A stretch of DNA of 64,000 bases from Nageia nagi (GCA_050084985.1 JBITNC010000002.1:5580001-5644000); one strand, 5' to 3'. Shown: positions 21,766 to 35,712, counted from the stretch's first letter. Program-made: numbers and translations. Notes: generated by a model from the sequence alone, not told the origin.

Positions 21766-24700
21766 TCAACATAAGAATTCAAACTTCACTCCCCTAGATG
21801 GCAACTTCATCAACTCAATAACATCCCTAAGCTTATAGAACTAAGCTTCTAAGAGGGGATTGGTGAATAAATCAATAGAGTTCAAGATGGATGGATAATA
21901 CTCCAGGTGTATGATGCCATCAACAACCTTCTCTTTGATAAAATGGGCATGGATTTTCACATGTTTTATTCTCTAATGAAACATAAGATTTTTAACCAAA
22001 GAAATAGCTAATTAATTATCTAAAGAAATCAAAGATGAGCCATCTTGCTCATACCTAATTTATTTTAGAAGATGCTTTAACCAAATGGCTTATTAGGCTA
22101 CAACAACATGGCATGGTATTTAGCTTCTATGGTGGAAAGAGAAATACTAGGTTACTTCTTAGAAGCCTAAGAGATAGCATCTGAACCAATGCTAAACACA
22201 TATGTAGAGGTTGATTTCTTATCATCTCTATCTCCCTCATAGTTAGAATTTGAGAATCCAGAGAGAACAAATGAGGACAACTTAGAATACTTGAGAGTAA
22301 GATCCTTATTCTTTGCAACATACCTCAAGATTTGCTTAACAACATTAAGGTTCTCAACATATAGTTTTTGCATGAATTGTACCATCAGATTCACTATAAA
22401 GGTAATATCTAGCCTAGATATAGTCAAATACAAAAGACTACCAATTAATTGCCTATAACCTATAGCATTAGCTAACTGAGAGTTGGAGCCTAAAGAACTA
22501 ATGATTCCAGGAGAGACTGGGATCATAGCATATATACATTCCTCCATTCCAAACTTTTGCAAGATGTTTAATATATATTTAGATTGAGTGAGGTAAGTAT
22601 AATCCTTGTATTGATACACTTGCATTCCAAGATAGTAGTGCAAGAGACCAAGATCAATCATTTCAAATGTTGCCTTAAGTTTGGTTATGCACTCTTGAAT
22701 GATTTCATCATTGTTCTCAGTAATCAAAAAATCATCCACATAAAGGAGAATCAAGATAACATCTTTTCCCTGAGTGAGCACCTATAAATTGAAGTTTGAA
22801 AAATACTTGGAGAAACCGATGTCTGCAAAATACCTTGAAATATTCTTGTACCAAGCTCTAGGTGCTTGCTTAAGTCCATACAATGACATCTTTAGCTTGC
22901 ATAAAAAGGACTCTTTACCTTTCATAATAAACCCTTCTGGTTGATTCATGAAGATTTTCACATCTAAATCACCATTGAGAAATGCACTCTTGGACATCAA
23001 GTTGAAAAACTTTTCATTATTGAGCTACAAAAAGAGTAAAGATAATTCTTACAGTAGGCATCTTTGCCATGGGAGCAAAGGTTTCCTCATAATCTACACT
23101 GTATTTCTAAGCAAAACCTTTAGTTACTAATCTTTCTTTATATTTCTCAATATCTCGAATTGAATTGAACTTAACTTTGTAGATCCACTTAATGCCAATC
23201 ACATTCTTCTCATTAGGATAAGGAACCAAGTTCTAAGTTTTATTTTTCATAAGTGCCTCATACTCCACTTTCATGGCTTCCATCAAGCACTTATGCTTTA
23301 AAACTTCTTTGAAGGTTGATGGCTCATGCTTGTTGTCAATCTCGATAAGTAAGGATTTGTTCAAGGTCATGCTTCTTGTTACCCTTTGTGTCAGAGAATT
23401 TTATTCCTAAGGTGACTTATCGACATCAATATCTAACTAGCTAGGTGCAACTGAAGAGTCCTCTAGATCATCAACATCCTCATTAGAAATAAATTCTTTA
23501 TGAAATTCATTTAACTTTACATCCCTTGAAATAAACACGGCTTTGTAGGATGGAGAGTAGAGCTTGTAGCCTCTATGTTGACTATTAAAACCCATAAAGA
23601 TGCATTTTTCAACTCTTATATCTAACTTCTTCTTTTTTTCAAAAATAATGTAGAAGAATGCTTCACAACCAAACACCCTAAGGTGAAAAATTTTAGTTTT
23701 CTTTATGACCATGCCTCAAAAGGATTTTTTCCTTAAACAACTTTTGTGGGACACCTATTCAAAGTGTAAATAGCAATGCTCACAACTTCATCCCATAAGA
23801 AACTAGAAAGATTACCTAACATGGATCTAGCCATTTTCATAATTATTTTATTTTTTCTTTCAACAACACCATTATGCTAAAGAGTGTAAGGAATCATAAA
23901 CTACCTCTTAATTCCATACTTAGCACAATAGTCATTGAACTCATTGCTATTATATTCTCCCTCATTATCTGATCTCAACATGTTGACTTTAAGGTTAGTT
24001 TGACTTTAAGGTTAGTTTGATTCTTAATAAAGGCCTTAAAAACTTTAAAACTCTCATAGGTTTGATCCTTATGCTCAAGTAGATACCAAAAGGTCATCCT
24101 ACTAAAGTCATCAATCAAGGTCAAGATGTAAGATGCTCCTCCAAATGAATTAGTTTGAAAAGGATCCATCAAATCTAAATGCATAAGTTGAAGAGGTTGA
24201 AATGCTCTTGTTGCCTTATCTTTTTAAAATTTTTATCTATGCATCTTGCCAAGAATGCACTTCTTGCATAGACCAAATGAAGGAAAAATTGAAGGCAAAC
24301 CTTTCATAAGTTCTTGGTCTTTCATGACTTGAATACTCTTATGGTTAAGGTGTCCTAAATGATGGTGCCAAAAATTGCCTTTAGAACATACACTTTTAGT
24401 AAGACATATCTTTGATGAAACTTGATCCACAATGTAGAGGTTATCTTTCATTGATCCTTTAACTAAAGTGGCAAGTCCTTTCTTAATGCACCAGGATTAA
24501 GAGTCAAAATCAAAAGAGTACCCTTTTCTAACAACTTGGATCATGGAGAGCAGGTTCATCCTAAGCTTAGGAACATAGAGCATGTTGTTAAGAACCTTCC
24601 CATGAATCAACATATTCCTAATTCCTTGGACTTCAAGGGTAGAGTTATCACCTATCACGACCGCATCTTTTCTATACTTATGAAAGTTCTCAAATTTATC

Positions 24701-25680
24701 TTTTTCAAAGCATAGGTGATTAAGGCAACCAGAGTCAATAATCCAATCAGATGAAAAAGTGCAAGACATAGAGTAGAGCATCACAACAAAACTAGCTTGA
24801 ATATTCTTCTTTCCTTTGAAGTTCTTTACATTTCTAATTCTTTTATTCTTTTTCTCTCTTTTATTTTTGTATCAATCAACTTCTTTATGACCTTGTATGT
24901 CATAATAGTTATAATTACCATTAAACTTTTCCTTAGAATATGGATTATTTGCTTTGCCTTTTTCATCTCTTTATTTGAAATAGTTATTGTTGCTGTTGTT
25001 GTTATTATTTCTATTACTGTTGTTGCCATTGCCTCTTTTCTCAAACCTTTTAGAAGAAGAAGGATAAGATTTCTTTTGATAATTGAACTTCTTCTTGAAA
25101 GGATTTTTGATTTTTCCAAGAGCAACATTATTATTCTTAGGAGAAAAAATCAACACTTTATTGTTAATGGTTTTCTCATGCTTCAAAAGATGCCTGAAAA
25201 GGTTTTTAAGAAAGAAGATTTCTTCTTTAAAGAAATATTTTGAAGAATGATGAAGACCATGAACTCATCATTTATTCTAGTAATAAGTTAGGTTCTTTAG
25301 TCAATAATTTTGTTCAAGTAGATGGTAACATTTTTATTATCTTCTTGATTAGACTTAAGTAACTTTTAAAGAATGGTAAACCTTTTTAAAAAATTTGAAC
25401 TAAGGTAGATTTGCTTAAACTTATCCCAAGCTTCCTTTGTTGAGGTTGAAGAGGAAATAATCAGGAGCACATCATCTAAAACTACACAAAAGATTATGAA
25501 GGTTGCCAACTCATTCTTTATGTTATAAACCTCTAGTGCCTTCTCATCTATAAGAGGTACAAGGTTCTCATTCACTATTTACCAAAGCTTCTTTGCTTGT
25601 AATTTAGCTCTCATCTATGGTTTCCAAATCCCAAAGTTGAAACCATTAAGAATGTGTTTGAGTAAAAATAAGTATCCCAT
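21766..25680 (-). pseudogene. E2 gag-pol (copia), degenerate
   Basis: The ATG at 25680 fits the family start (MG..., then KHILNGFNFGIWKP). Gag (25640-24950) has KEAWDKFKQIYL; its zinc knuckle is destroyed (first Cys is Tyr and a stop follows). Protease keeps WIIDSGCLNHL (24740). Integrase shows WHHHLGH...CKKC (24370-24250), HLDLMDPF (first Asp present, 24180), then stops. The RT part includes LYGLKQAPRAWYK (22870) and YVDD (22735) in a 204-residue open stretch, 22781-22167, continuing into RNase H (SGFSNSNYEGDRDDKKSTSTY). Many stops and several frameshifts separate the pieces. The end lies at AGGGGAG, one G shorter than in the relatives, which shifts the last codons. Confidence 0.9.
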
Positions 25681-26220
25681 TTGCTACACAAAAATGTGAA
25701 ATAATAAGCATGTGGTTTAATAAACAATATTATATGTTTAAATTTTAACCAAGTAAGTAATACATGTTTCATTTAATTAACTAAGATATGCTTGATTGGA
25801 TTCACTGGTGCAAATGTTTTACAACTCAAATAATAATCCATGTACCCATATACATTTCTCATATCAAGAACCGTAGATGTAGGATGACATTATTGAGGCT
25901 TATTTTCTTGTGTAAAATTAGACCTTCACCTGGATGCCCATACAAGAAGAGCCCAAGTACTACCAATCCTCAACTAGTTCACCTTGGTTAGTTTTATACT
26001 TTCTCACAAGAATAAGTACCTACTATTTTCCAAGTTTATGATATTTATTGGATCAATCAAATTATTAATTTTGATTAGGTTTCAAGTCGTCCTCCTAGGT
26101 TATCAAGATAATCTTTGAATGGATGTGCAAACATGTGGTATCACTACACACATGCCTATCCACCTATTGGAGTTATGTCTAGACCAACAAAGAACTTAGG
26201 GGCTAAGTATGTATCATTAA
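25681..26220 (-). other. Conserved leader block upstream of E2 gag
   Basis: Minus-strand counterpart of 6815-7586 and 58300-59018. It holds the same GTGTGTAGTGATACCA core (near 26145) and the following CATCCATTCA stretch. Confidence 0.65.
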
Positions 26221-28137
26221 TTTTAAACAATTAAGTACTAAGCATGCATTTCACTTTTAAGTAGTAAGCATTAACTTAAAAATTTATGCATTGAACTTTT
26301 AAGTAAAAAAAATTCATACAAATTATAAATTCCCCTTTTTACTTAAAGTTGTACCCCTAAAGATAACATACTTAGCTTAACTTAATACTTTTATCACTTT
26401 AGAAAGTACTATCATTATGGTAATAAAAGCAAGTTTATTAAACATAATGTCAAAAATGTTTAAGTATTTGAAAAAAATACCCTAAGTAAAAAGTACATTT
26501 TACCCTTCCCAAGATAATTTAATATAGACATCAAAAAGTTTTAGACCTTGAGTATACACTGTGCAAGGATTTAAAGTTTCTAAATGTATTAAATAAAAGA
26601 TGATTTGCAAGCAATATTGAAAAATTTAATGCACTTAGTTAGGTTTCTTAAAAAAAGGCTTCATACACCAGTTAATCATTAAAGGCAATGGGTTGGTGGG
26701 TAGGAAAAAAAATGATGACAAAGTTTTCTTGCAAGCAACAACAAAAAAATTGAATGCACCAACTAAATCATTAAATGAGAGCTCCCCTAACTTGTTTGAA
26801 AAATGTGCAAGCAACCCCTAAAAAATTAAATGAAATTTGATTTAATGGAAGGGGTGTAGATTTATTTTTTTTTAAAAAGACTATGTCAAAAAAAAATTCA
26901 CAGGGTTTAGGAGCTCTTTTTTTATGTTTTTGATGAGCTCATAGCCATGAGTAAGGGAGAAGGATGAAGTACATCAATGCCATGGAGAATAGTTGATGAA
27001 GAAGTAGGAGCAAAAGACATGGTTGAATGATCATAGAGATAAGCTAAGAAGGGTTGAATGATCGCTCGATTAGCATGTGAGAGGAGAGGGAGGTCAGCAT
27101 GTGAGAGAGAGGGAAGGCAGCTAATGAGTGAGATGGAGGGTAGCATAAGTAAAAAAAAACATAAATACAAGTTGCAAGGGCTCTCCCTCTTCATTTTACT
27201 TGCAAGGTAAAAAAAAAAGAACCATGCAAGTGAAGGAGCCACTCGATGTTTAGAGGACCCATGGTGAATTCCAACACTATGCACATTTTGTAGGTCACAA
27301 AGAGATGTTTTGCAAGTTGTGCGAAGACATTGTATAGGTCATGCATAGGAAAAAAAGGGGCTTTTAATGCACATGCCATTAGGGTCAAGGGGTTTTCTAT
27401 GCTATCGCTTGGGATGAAGACACAGACACCAAAAAAGGAAACAATAAAAAAATGCTTTTAAGCCTACCACCATGAAGGAGCTGAGAAGTGGAATTTGGTC
27501 AACAAGAGAGCTAGATGTAGTAGACAAACAGAAGGCACCATAGTAATGGCTACCAAGTGGAGGATCCTCATTAAACAAAGTAAAGGGCCTCATAGGCTAC
27601 GACTAAAGAAGTTAAGTTTTGATTAAAAAATATTACAAATGTTTTACTAGCACCCCCCCATTTTTTTTAAATATAAAAATATATAAAGATAAATGCAACC
27701 TATATTTTAATATATAAAATGAAAAGATTATTTTGTAATTTCTACACATTCTTTGTGTAAGAAAAGAAATGTATATTAAAATAAATTGCATATATATATT
27801 TGAAAATATAACATATTATTGCCATATAGATAATTTATCTATAAATTATTACTATTTAAAAAAAATAGATTTAGTAAAAAAAGGTAATAGCATGTAAGTA
27901 TATTTCCTTGAATAAAATGGATTAACTCATAACAAAGAACATGTTAGAATCATATGAGATAATCCAAAAAAAAAGGTAAGGAATTTATACATTCTCTTAA
28001 TTTTACCTTAACAAAACCTTAAAATCAAAGGAAGAAGACCTCCAAGTTGAATGAAGAAAACCTCCAAGTTGAATCTTCTTCAAGATGTTGAAGAAGAGTT
28101 TCCACACCAACAATGTAAAAAAAAGGAGCCTTCAAGT
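26221..28137 (-). other. E2 5' leader, variable part with GC-richer insert
   Basis: AT-rich non-coding DNA except for about 26900-27610, which is markedly richer in G and C and has open minus-strand stretches of 120 residues (27284-26922) and 63 residues (27593-27402). Neither shows a domain I recognise, and the AGAGGGAGGTCAGCATGTGAGAG-type purine-rich repeats near 27060-27110 argue against a simple exon. It is placed like the peroxidase insert of E4, so a captured segment is suspected. Confidence 0.45.
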
Positions 28138-28150
28138 GGCTCTGATACCA
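28138..28150 (-). promoter_or_regulatory. E2 primer-binding site
   Basis: Minus-strand TGGTATCAGAGCC, a perfect match to the usual initiator tRNA-Met complement, two bases from the 5' LTR. Confidence 0.92.
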
Positions 28151-28152
28151 AA

Positions 28153-28652
28153 TAAGAGAATTAAAGTATAAACTAAACAACTCTAAACTTCCAAGATCAC
28201 ATGAAAGCTCACAATACACATCTTAACAAACTCACAAGGCAATCTCACAAAGATAACACAAGATGTAAGTGGTTTCTCCAACTAAGAGTACATCCACTAA
28301 CTAGATCTCTCTTCTTAACAAATATGAACTCTTATAATCCTCTTACATTTTTCTCCTAAACACTGTCCTATAGCATAACTTTACTCCACAAATTGGTATG
28401 TAATCACAAAGAGGGAGCCTTCTATTTATAGGCTAAAATCCCTCTTTGGGTCACTCTTTTATCCAATGTACAAAAGCATGACATGCACATCCTTTTACCC
28501 AAGGGGCATGCTCATGACATGAAGTGTAGGACAAGTTACATTATCATATTCACTTAAATACTTAAAGTATCAAATGATACCCTTAAGTATTAGTGAACTT
28601 ACATAGAAGATTATTACAAAACCTTTACAATAATGCATTATACATTCCAACA
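28153..28652 (-). repeat. E2 5' LTR
   Basis: Copy of 20566-21065. The terminal CA has become TA. The TATA box is at 28422-28430 on the minus strand. Confidence 0.93.
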
Positions 28653-28657
28653 AATAC

Positions 28658-29044
28658 AATAGCACAATAACTCAAGCCAATCTCATAAATAACATAAGAT
28701 ATAAAGTGGTTCCTCCCTCCTTGGGAGTATGTACGCTAATTAATATATTCTTATTCTCAAATATCTCTCTTACAAAATCTCTTCTCTCTCACACACACTC
28801 TAAACCTATAGCAAAGCATGCATTACAATTATGTAACTAGATAAAGGGAGGGTTCTTCTCTTTTTATAAGAAGAAACCCGCTCTATAATCAATCTTTTTT
28901 CTATTTTTAATCCTTTACCTAGTTTTAATCCTTCTTCTATTTTTATTTCCTTATTACTTTAAGGTATATAATGATACTTTAAGTATTAACTGAATTTACA
29001 TTAAGGAGAAATATTACACAATTATTACATTATAAATTCTAACA
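28658..29044 (-). repeat. E3 3' LTR, main part
   Basis: Continues the LTR from the E2 insertion to its TGTTAGAATT start (at 29044, minus strand). Compared with the 5' LTR it lacks about 19 bp and has many substitutions. Confidence 0.9.
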
Positions 29045-29055
29045 CTTTCCCTTAA
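29045..29055 (-). promoter_or_regulatory. E3 polypurine tract
   Basis: Minus-strand TTAAGGGAAAG adjoins the E3 3' LTR. Confidence 0.8.
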
Positions 29056-29752
29056 CGTAATATTAGTAGAGAGTGTAGAGAAAAGAAAAAATATGGAGTA
29101 AGAGATAGTTCTCCTCCAAAGAGATACAAGCGAAGATGAGAAATTTTACATCATTGAGAAATAAGTAAGATCTTAGTTTGAGACTCATTACAATACCATT
29201 TGATAATATGGTTTACAATACAATTATTAACCATAACTAGTTTTATTGTAAGTGTAGTTGATCAACTCTAAGTTGACATGTGAGCCTCCATGAGCCTACC
29301 CACCCTAAGTAAGTAACTTACATTCTCAAAATGAAACTTGCAACCTATAAGAAACTCATAAAATAAGATTATTTAGATGCATCATATAACATTTATATCA
29401 ATCATAACATAAATGAACTAAGTAATGTCATCCATAAACTGATCAATGATGCACTATAAGTCATCATGAAGATGCCAAGCCAATACTCATATTCATCTAT
29501 TGTATATTAAAAATATTTTTTGATCAAAAACAAAAAGTATATGTGCATATATAAGTTACTCATGTATGGATAACCAAACAATGCTAACAAACACATATTA
29601 ATTCCTCACATAGTGATAACAAAAATAAAATGTACCATGAGTTCCTCACATAGAGTGAACTAATTATGAAGGTGTATATCTATATCAACACTATATAACA
29701 AAAAATATGCTCCTAAGGATGAAGTTTTAATCACAAATATGAATTCAACCTT
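29056..29752 (-). other. E3 3' non-coding region
   Basis: Contains the block shared with E1, E2 and E4 (29056-29480) and short GAGGAACT-type repeats (29560-29660), without an expanded minisatellite. Confidence 0.65.
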
Positions 29753-32700
29753 CACTCCCCCTTAATGATAATTCACTACCATAATAAACTTTCAAAGTGT
29801 GCATAACAAAGTTTTTAAAGTGGCTAGTAAATAAATTAGGAGAGATAAAGTCAAATAAATAGAGCTATAGTTGTTGCATTAAGAACCTTCTCCCTGATAT
29901 AATGTGCTTGGATTTATGGTATACTATAAGTCATCACTAATATTTCAAGCCCATACTTATAGTTACCAAATAGAGAATGTATAAACAAATTATACAAACC
30001 AAAAAAATTCAAAAACTTTATTAAAAAGGAAGAAATTACAATGGATTCAACAAGAATGCAACATTTAATCCCTTTTTGAGAGAAAATTCACCAACCTAAT
30101 AGACTCCCTAAGCTTACAGAACTAAGCTTCAAGAAAGGGCTTGGTGAACAAATTAGGAGAGTTTAGAATTGATGGACAATACTGCAAGTGTAGAAGATCA
30201 TCCAGAACCTTCTCTCTGATGAAGTAGGCTTGGATTTCTACATGATTTATTCTCTAATGAAAAGTAGGATTCTTTACCAAATCAATAGTTGATTGATTAT
30301 TTGAAAAAATTTGAGATGGATGAACTTGTTCATACCCTACTTCTTTCAGAAGATGCCTCAACCAAATGGCTTCTTAGGTTGTATCTAACATTGCACAATA
30401 TTCAACCTCAATGGTGGAGAGAATAATAGTAGGTTTCTTCTTAGAAGCCCAAGAGATAACACCTAAACCAATGCTAAACACATAAGTAGAGGTTGATTTT
30501 TTGTTATCTCTATCTTCCCCATAGTCAAAATTTGAGAATCCTGATAGAACAAATAAGGGCAACTTTTCATACTTGAGAGCAAGATCTTTAGTGGTCGTAA
30601 CATACCTCAAAATTTACTTAACATCATTGAAGTGCTCAACATATGGCTTTTGGATAAAGCGAGCCACCAAATTTATGGAAAAGGTAATATATGGCCTAGA
30701 GATAGTCAAATAAAGAAGACTACCAATTAGTTATCTATAAGTCATAGCATCTGCCAACTGAGAGTTGGAACTAAGATACAAAGTGATTATAGTAAAGACT
30801 ATAATTGTAGCATTCTTGCATCCTCCATTCTAAATTTTTGCAAGATATTTAAGATATACTTCAATTGATTGAGTTAAGTACAATCTTTGTATTGGTACAC
30901 TTACATACCAAGGTAGTAGTGTAATAGATCAAGATCTATCATTTGAAAAGTTACCTTAAATTTGGATATACAATCTTATATGAGGAATATATTATTCTTT
31001 GTAATCAATAGATCATCAAAATAGAGAAAAATTAAGATCAAATCTTATCCTTGGTTGAGCATATAAAGATCTAAGTTAAAGAAGCATTTTAAAAATCCAA
31101 TATCCTCAAAGTATCTTGAAATCTTTTTATACTAGGCCCTAGGTGCTTATTTAAATCCATACAAGAACTTCTTTAAATTACAAACAAGAGATTATTTTCT
31201 TTCAACAACAAACCCTTCTAGTTGGTTCATATAGATTTTTACATCTAAGTCACCATTAAGAAAAGAACTCTTCACATCAAGTTGTAAAATTTTCCATCTT
31301 TGAGTTGCTAAAAGAGCAAGGATTACCCTAACAGTAGCCATCTTTGCCATTGGAGTAAAAGTTTTCTTATAATCAAATCTATGTTTTTGAGTGAAACTCT
31401 TAGTTACTAACATTGCTTTGTATTTCTTAATCTCTCCAATTGAATTATATTTAACCTTGTAAATCTATTTGTTACCAATCACATTATGTTCATTTGGATA
31501 AGGAACCAAATTCCAAGTTTGATTCTTCATTAGAGCCTTATACTCCACATTCATTGCATTCATCTAGCACTTATGCTTTAAAACTTTTTTGTAAGATGAG
31601 GGCTCATTCTTGCTATCAATTTTAGCAAATAAAGATTTATTAATGGTCATACTCCTTGTTATCCTTTATGTTAGAGAGTTTTGTTCTTTAGGTGACAAAT
31701 CCATACTAACATCCAATCAGTTAGAAGTAATAGAAGAATCATCACCCTCATCAAGGTTCTCAAAAGAAGTAGACTATTTAGGAATTTCATTGAATTTTAC
31801 ATCCCTTGACACAAAGATTGCATAGAAAGAAGGTTGATATGGCCTGTAGCCTCTATGTTGATTGTCATATCCCACAAAGATATACTTTTTGGATCTCTTA
31901 TCTAGCTTCTTCCTTTTGTTGGAAATAACGAAGGCATAGACATTACAACCAAAGACCCTAAAGTGTGAAATGTTAAGTTTCTTTTCTATCCATTACTCAT
32001 ATAGAGTTTTACCTTCAAATGCTTTTTTAGAACACTTCATAAGAAGCTAGGAAGATCTTTCAACATACATCTTATCATTTCTTGAATGGTTCTATTCTTC
32101 CTTTCGGCTACACCATTCTATTGAGAAGTGCAAGGGATAGTAAATTACCTCTTGATGTCATACTTGGTGCAAAAATTATTGAATTTATTACTATTATACT
32201 CACCCCCATTATTCGATCTTAACATCTTAATTTTGAATCCAAATTGATTTTCTACTAAGGATTTGAAATCTTTGAACCTATCAAAGGTTTGATCCTTGTG
32301 TTCTATAAGATAACCAAACATCATCCTTCTAAAGTCACTAATAAAGTTCAAGATATAAGATGCTCTTCTAAGTAACTTAATTGGAAATAGACTTATCAAA
32401 TCTATATGCATAAGTTGAAGAAGTTGAGTTAACCTAGTTGCCTTATCTTTTAGAAATTTTTATCGATTCATTTTACCTAAAATACACTTCTCAAAAAGAC
32501 CAATTGTAGGTGATATTGTAGGAAAACCTTCCACAAGTTCATGATCTTTTATGATTTGAATGTTCTTATGGTTTAGATGGCCTAATTAATGGTGCCAAAG
32601 ACTGCCTCTAGAACATTAGTTACAAGGCACATCTTTGTTGAATATTGATCAACAATGTAAAGATCATCTTTCACTTATCCTTTCACCAAAGTGGCAATAC

Positions 32701-33894
32701 CATTTTTCATGAGTTAAACTCAAAGGAGTAACCTTTCCTTGCAACCTAAATTATGAAAAAGAGATTCATAATGATTTTAAGCACATAAAATACATTCTCA
32801 AGCATCTTTCCTTGTATCAACACACTCCCAATACCTTAAACTTCAAGGAATGAATTATCACCTATCACAACTACATCTTTTCTATACTTATGAAAGTTTT
32901 CAAACTTATCATTTTCAAAATACATGTGATTAGTGCATCTAGAATCAACAATCCAATCATTTAAAAAAGTGCAAGACTTAAAGTAAAAAGTAGCAACATA
33001 AGCAAAATTCTTATTCTTATTCTTATTATTAGATTTGTTTGATTTTTTAGATCCCTTTTCACCTTACCTTTTCTTTTTCTTAAAGCAATCAGCTTCCATA
33101 TAATCATAAATGTTATAAAAATTATAATTTCCATCAAATTTGGCTTTGATGTTCTTTGACTTATAATGATCATAATTCTTCTTATTTTTACATGTCTTGA
33201 AGTTTTTCTTAGGAGCATAAGAAATGTTCTTTTGGTTATGGTTCTTCTTTTTGAACTAAGGCTTCATTAGACCAATTACCATAGATGGTTCCTTAGGAGT
33301 GGTGATCAACACTTTATTGTTAAGTGTTTTTTCATGCTTCAAAAGAATCTTTGATAGATTTTTCAAGGAGAACACTTATTTTTCATCATCAAGTCTAGTT
33401 TCAATAACAACCACAAACTGACTAAACTTAGCAAAGAGACTTTGAAGGATGATGAAAGTTAAAAACTCATTGTTGATCCAATTGCAACCACACCCTATAG
33501 GCTGGGTCCTAAGATCAATAACCTTATTCAGATATATAGCCACACTTTTATTTTCCTCTTGGCATGATTGATGTAACTTCTAAAGAATGGTGAACCTTTT
33601 AAAAAAATTTGTGCTAAGGTAGATACTCTTTAGTTTATCCTAAGCTTCCTTTGCAGTGTTTGAAGAAAATATCATGAGGAGGATCTCATTTGAACCTGCA
33701 TGAAAGATCATAGAAGTTGTCAAATCATTCTTAGTAGTATAAGCTTCAAGTTCCTTCTCCCCTAATGGAGCAACTTAGTTTTCATTGACAATAATCCAAA
33801 TTTTCTATGGTTGAAGTTCTACCTTAATCCTAGGTTCCCAAATACCATGGTTAGGACCATATAAGTGATGCTTGGATGCAAAAGAGTCTCCCAT
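29753..33894 (-). pseudogene. E3 gag-pol (copia), degenerate, with duplicated 3' end
   Basis: The ATG at 33894 opens MGDSFASKHHLYGPNHGIWEP in three short steps, the clearest family start in the window. Protease has WIVDSRCTNHM (the DSG Gly changed to Arg, 32950). Integrase pieces include HIDLISLF and RSNNGGEY (Asp to Asn, 32220). RT has LVTKSFTQKHRFDY (31400), FLNGDLDVKIYMNQ (31240) and a YFDD box (31020). RNase H has GDRDNKKSTSTYVF (30520). The C-terminal REKVLD...FTKP part occurs twice, at 30240-30069 and again at 29910-29753, separated by 3'-UTR-like sequence with ACTTATAGTATACC. That indicates an internal duplication of the pol end. Numerous stops and frameshifts. Confidence 0.85.
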
Positions 33895-34400
33895 TGCTAC
33901 AAAATAATGTGAAGGAGATAAATAATGTAAGCATACATGTTAAATTTAAAAATATTAATTATACAAATACATGTTTGAACTAATCAACAAATCAAATGTT
34001 TAATTGTAAACAAGAATTAAAATCATACATCTAATATCTTCATCATAGAGTATAACCAAAGAGAGGGAAAAATTGAGATTTATTTTCTTATCTAAAATTA
34101 GGCCTTCATCCAAATGTTCGCAAGGAGCCTAGGTCTTTCCAATCCTCAACTAGTTTTCCTTCGATAGTGATATACTCTCATAAGGAAAAGTACTAGCTAT
34201 TTTTTAAGTTTGCGACATATGTTGGATTGACCAAATTAATTATCTTGATTAAGTTTTTAGTTTTCCTCTTAGGTTATCAGGATAATCCTTAAATGGATGG
34301 GTGAACATGTGGTAACACTACACACATGTTTGTCCACCTATATGAAGTTAAATCTAGACCAACAAAGGAATTAAGGGTAATTAAGAAGTACAAACTTTTC
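33895..34400 (-). other. Conserved leader block upstream of E3 gag
   Basis: Minus-strand counterpart of the leader block of E1, E2 and E4, with the GTGTGTAGTGTTACCA core near 34320. Confidence 0.65.
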
Positions 34401-35712
34401 ATCACTTGGATTATCGAATTAAAAAGCTCCAATTCGCCTTATCCTCACTTCATGGCTCTTCAAATAAGTCATGTTGCAGAAAAAATGTGCAAATGTGTTT
34501 TTTTGAGAGGGAAGCAATTTTCAAAGTAAGAGAGTAAGACAAATAAAATGATTTACAAATAAAACTACATCCAACATCATCTATTAGTATGAACCAAAGA
34601 GTCCAATGGATTTTGTTACAACCCCTAATGAATCTCTTTACAAAAGTTCATTAATTTTAAGTAACAACAAATGAGCCTAAGAGTCCAATAGGTTTTATCA
34701 CAATTGCTAATGGAACTCTTTACAAAGGTTCATTAATTAAGAAATTCTTTCCCTTGTTATTTAAAAAATGGACTTAATACTTCCTTATTTGCAATTTATC
34801 ATCAAAAAATAAGGCAAAAATATTTAAGGAGACTTTATCCATTCACATGTATTAGGAAAAAATATTAAATTATATGTTTAAAAAAAATATCCACTTAGCA
34901 AAAAACATGCACCATGACAAAAAAATTAAAGCATGCATTTAAATTTTTTATCCAACCACATGTGTGCATCAAATATGTATTAAGATAAAATAATATTAAT
35001 TCATGCATACGTTAATTCATCCATGCATACTTAAAATTAAATTATACATAATTAATTAACATTAATCCATGCATTTAACATTAATCTATGCATGCATAAT
35101 TAATTCCTCACTTTTTATCTTGAAGGAATGCTAAAAAAAATTCCTCTCTAAAAAATGCATGCATGTAATATAAAGCTCTCTAAAAAATGCATGCATGCAT
35201 TTTTTTATTTTTTAAAAATGCATGCATGTAATTTTATTTTTACAAACATATTAGTATTGTAAAAAAAATTGCAATAATAACATTATAGTTAAAAAAAATA
35301 CAAAACTTTTAACTATCTCTACACTAAGTAGAAACTTGCAAATTTAATCCATAATAACTTATTATTGCTAAATTTAAGCAAATCTACTTGCTACACATTA
35401 ACCAATTTTACTTCAAAAAATTTGCAACTAACAAACTATTGTCAATAAAATTTATGCATAGCAATAGCTTAAAAAATAGAACTAACATGTTAGTATAACA
35501 AAAAATATGGCAATAATATCTACTTTGAAAAAAATTTGCTAAATAAATTTTTAGAATAAAATAAATACAAAATGGTTAATAATAAAGCAAATTTTGATAA
35601 TGAATAAGGTAGGAGGAAGATTATACCTTCAAACCCTTTTACCTCAACAAAGTAGATGTAGAAAGAAGAGGAAGGACCTTCAAAGATGTTGAAGAGGAGC
35701 CTCCAAGAATTT
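34401..35712 (-). other. E3 5' leader, variable part (no GC-rich insert)
   Basis: AT-rich throughout, with ATGCATGCATG-type runs at 34930-35230. Unlike E1, E2 and E4 there is no GC-richer block, and the whole leader is only about 1.8 kb. Confidence 0.65.

Larger units (their letters stand above)
20566..28652 (-). mobile_element. Copia element E2, nested in the E3 3' LTR
   Basis: Minus-strand, 8.1 kb, LTRs of 500 bp each (20566-21065 and 28153-28652), primer site, gag-pol and polypurine tract. TSD AACAC (20561-20565) and AATAC (28653-28657). The uninterrupted sister LTR of E3 reads AACACAATAGC at this place, confirming the empty site. LTRs differ at about 23 of 500 positions by hand count (4.6%). 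Closest relative in the window is E1. Confidence 0.94.

Noticed and set aside
26922-27593. Minus-strand open frames of 120 and 63 residues in the E2 leader
   Set aside because: Low-complexity Ser/Leu/Pro-rich translations with purine-rich repeats beneath; no domain recognised.
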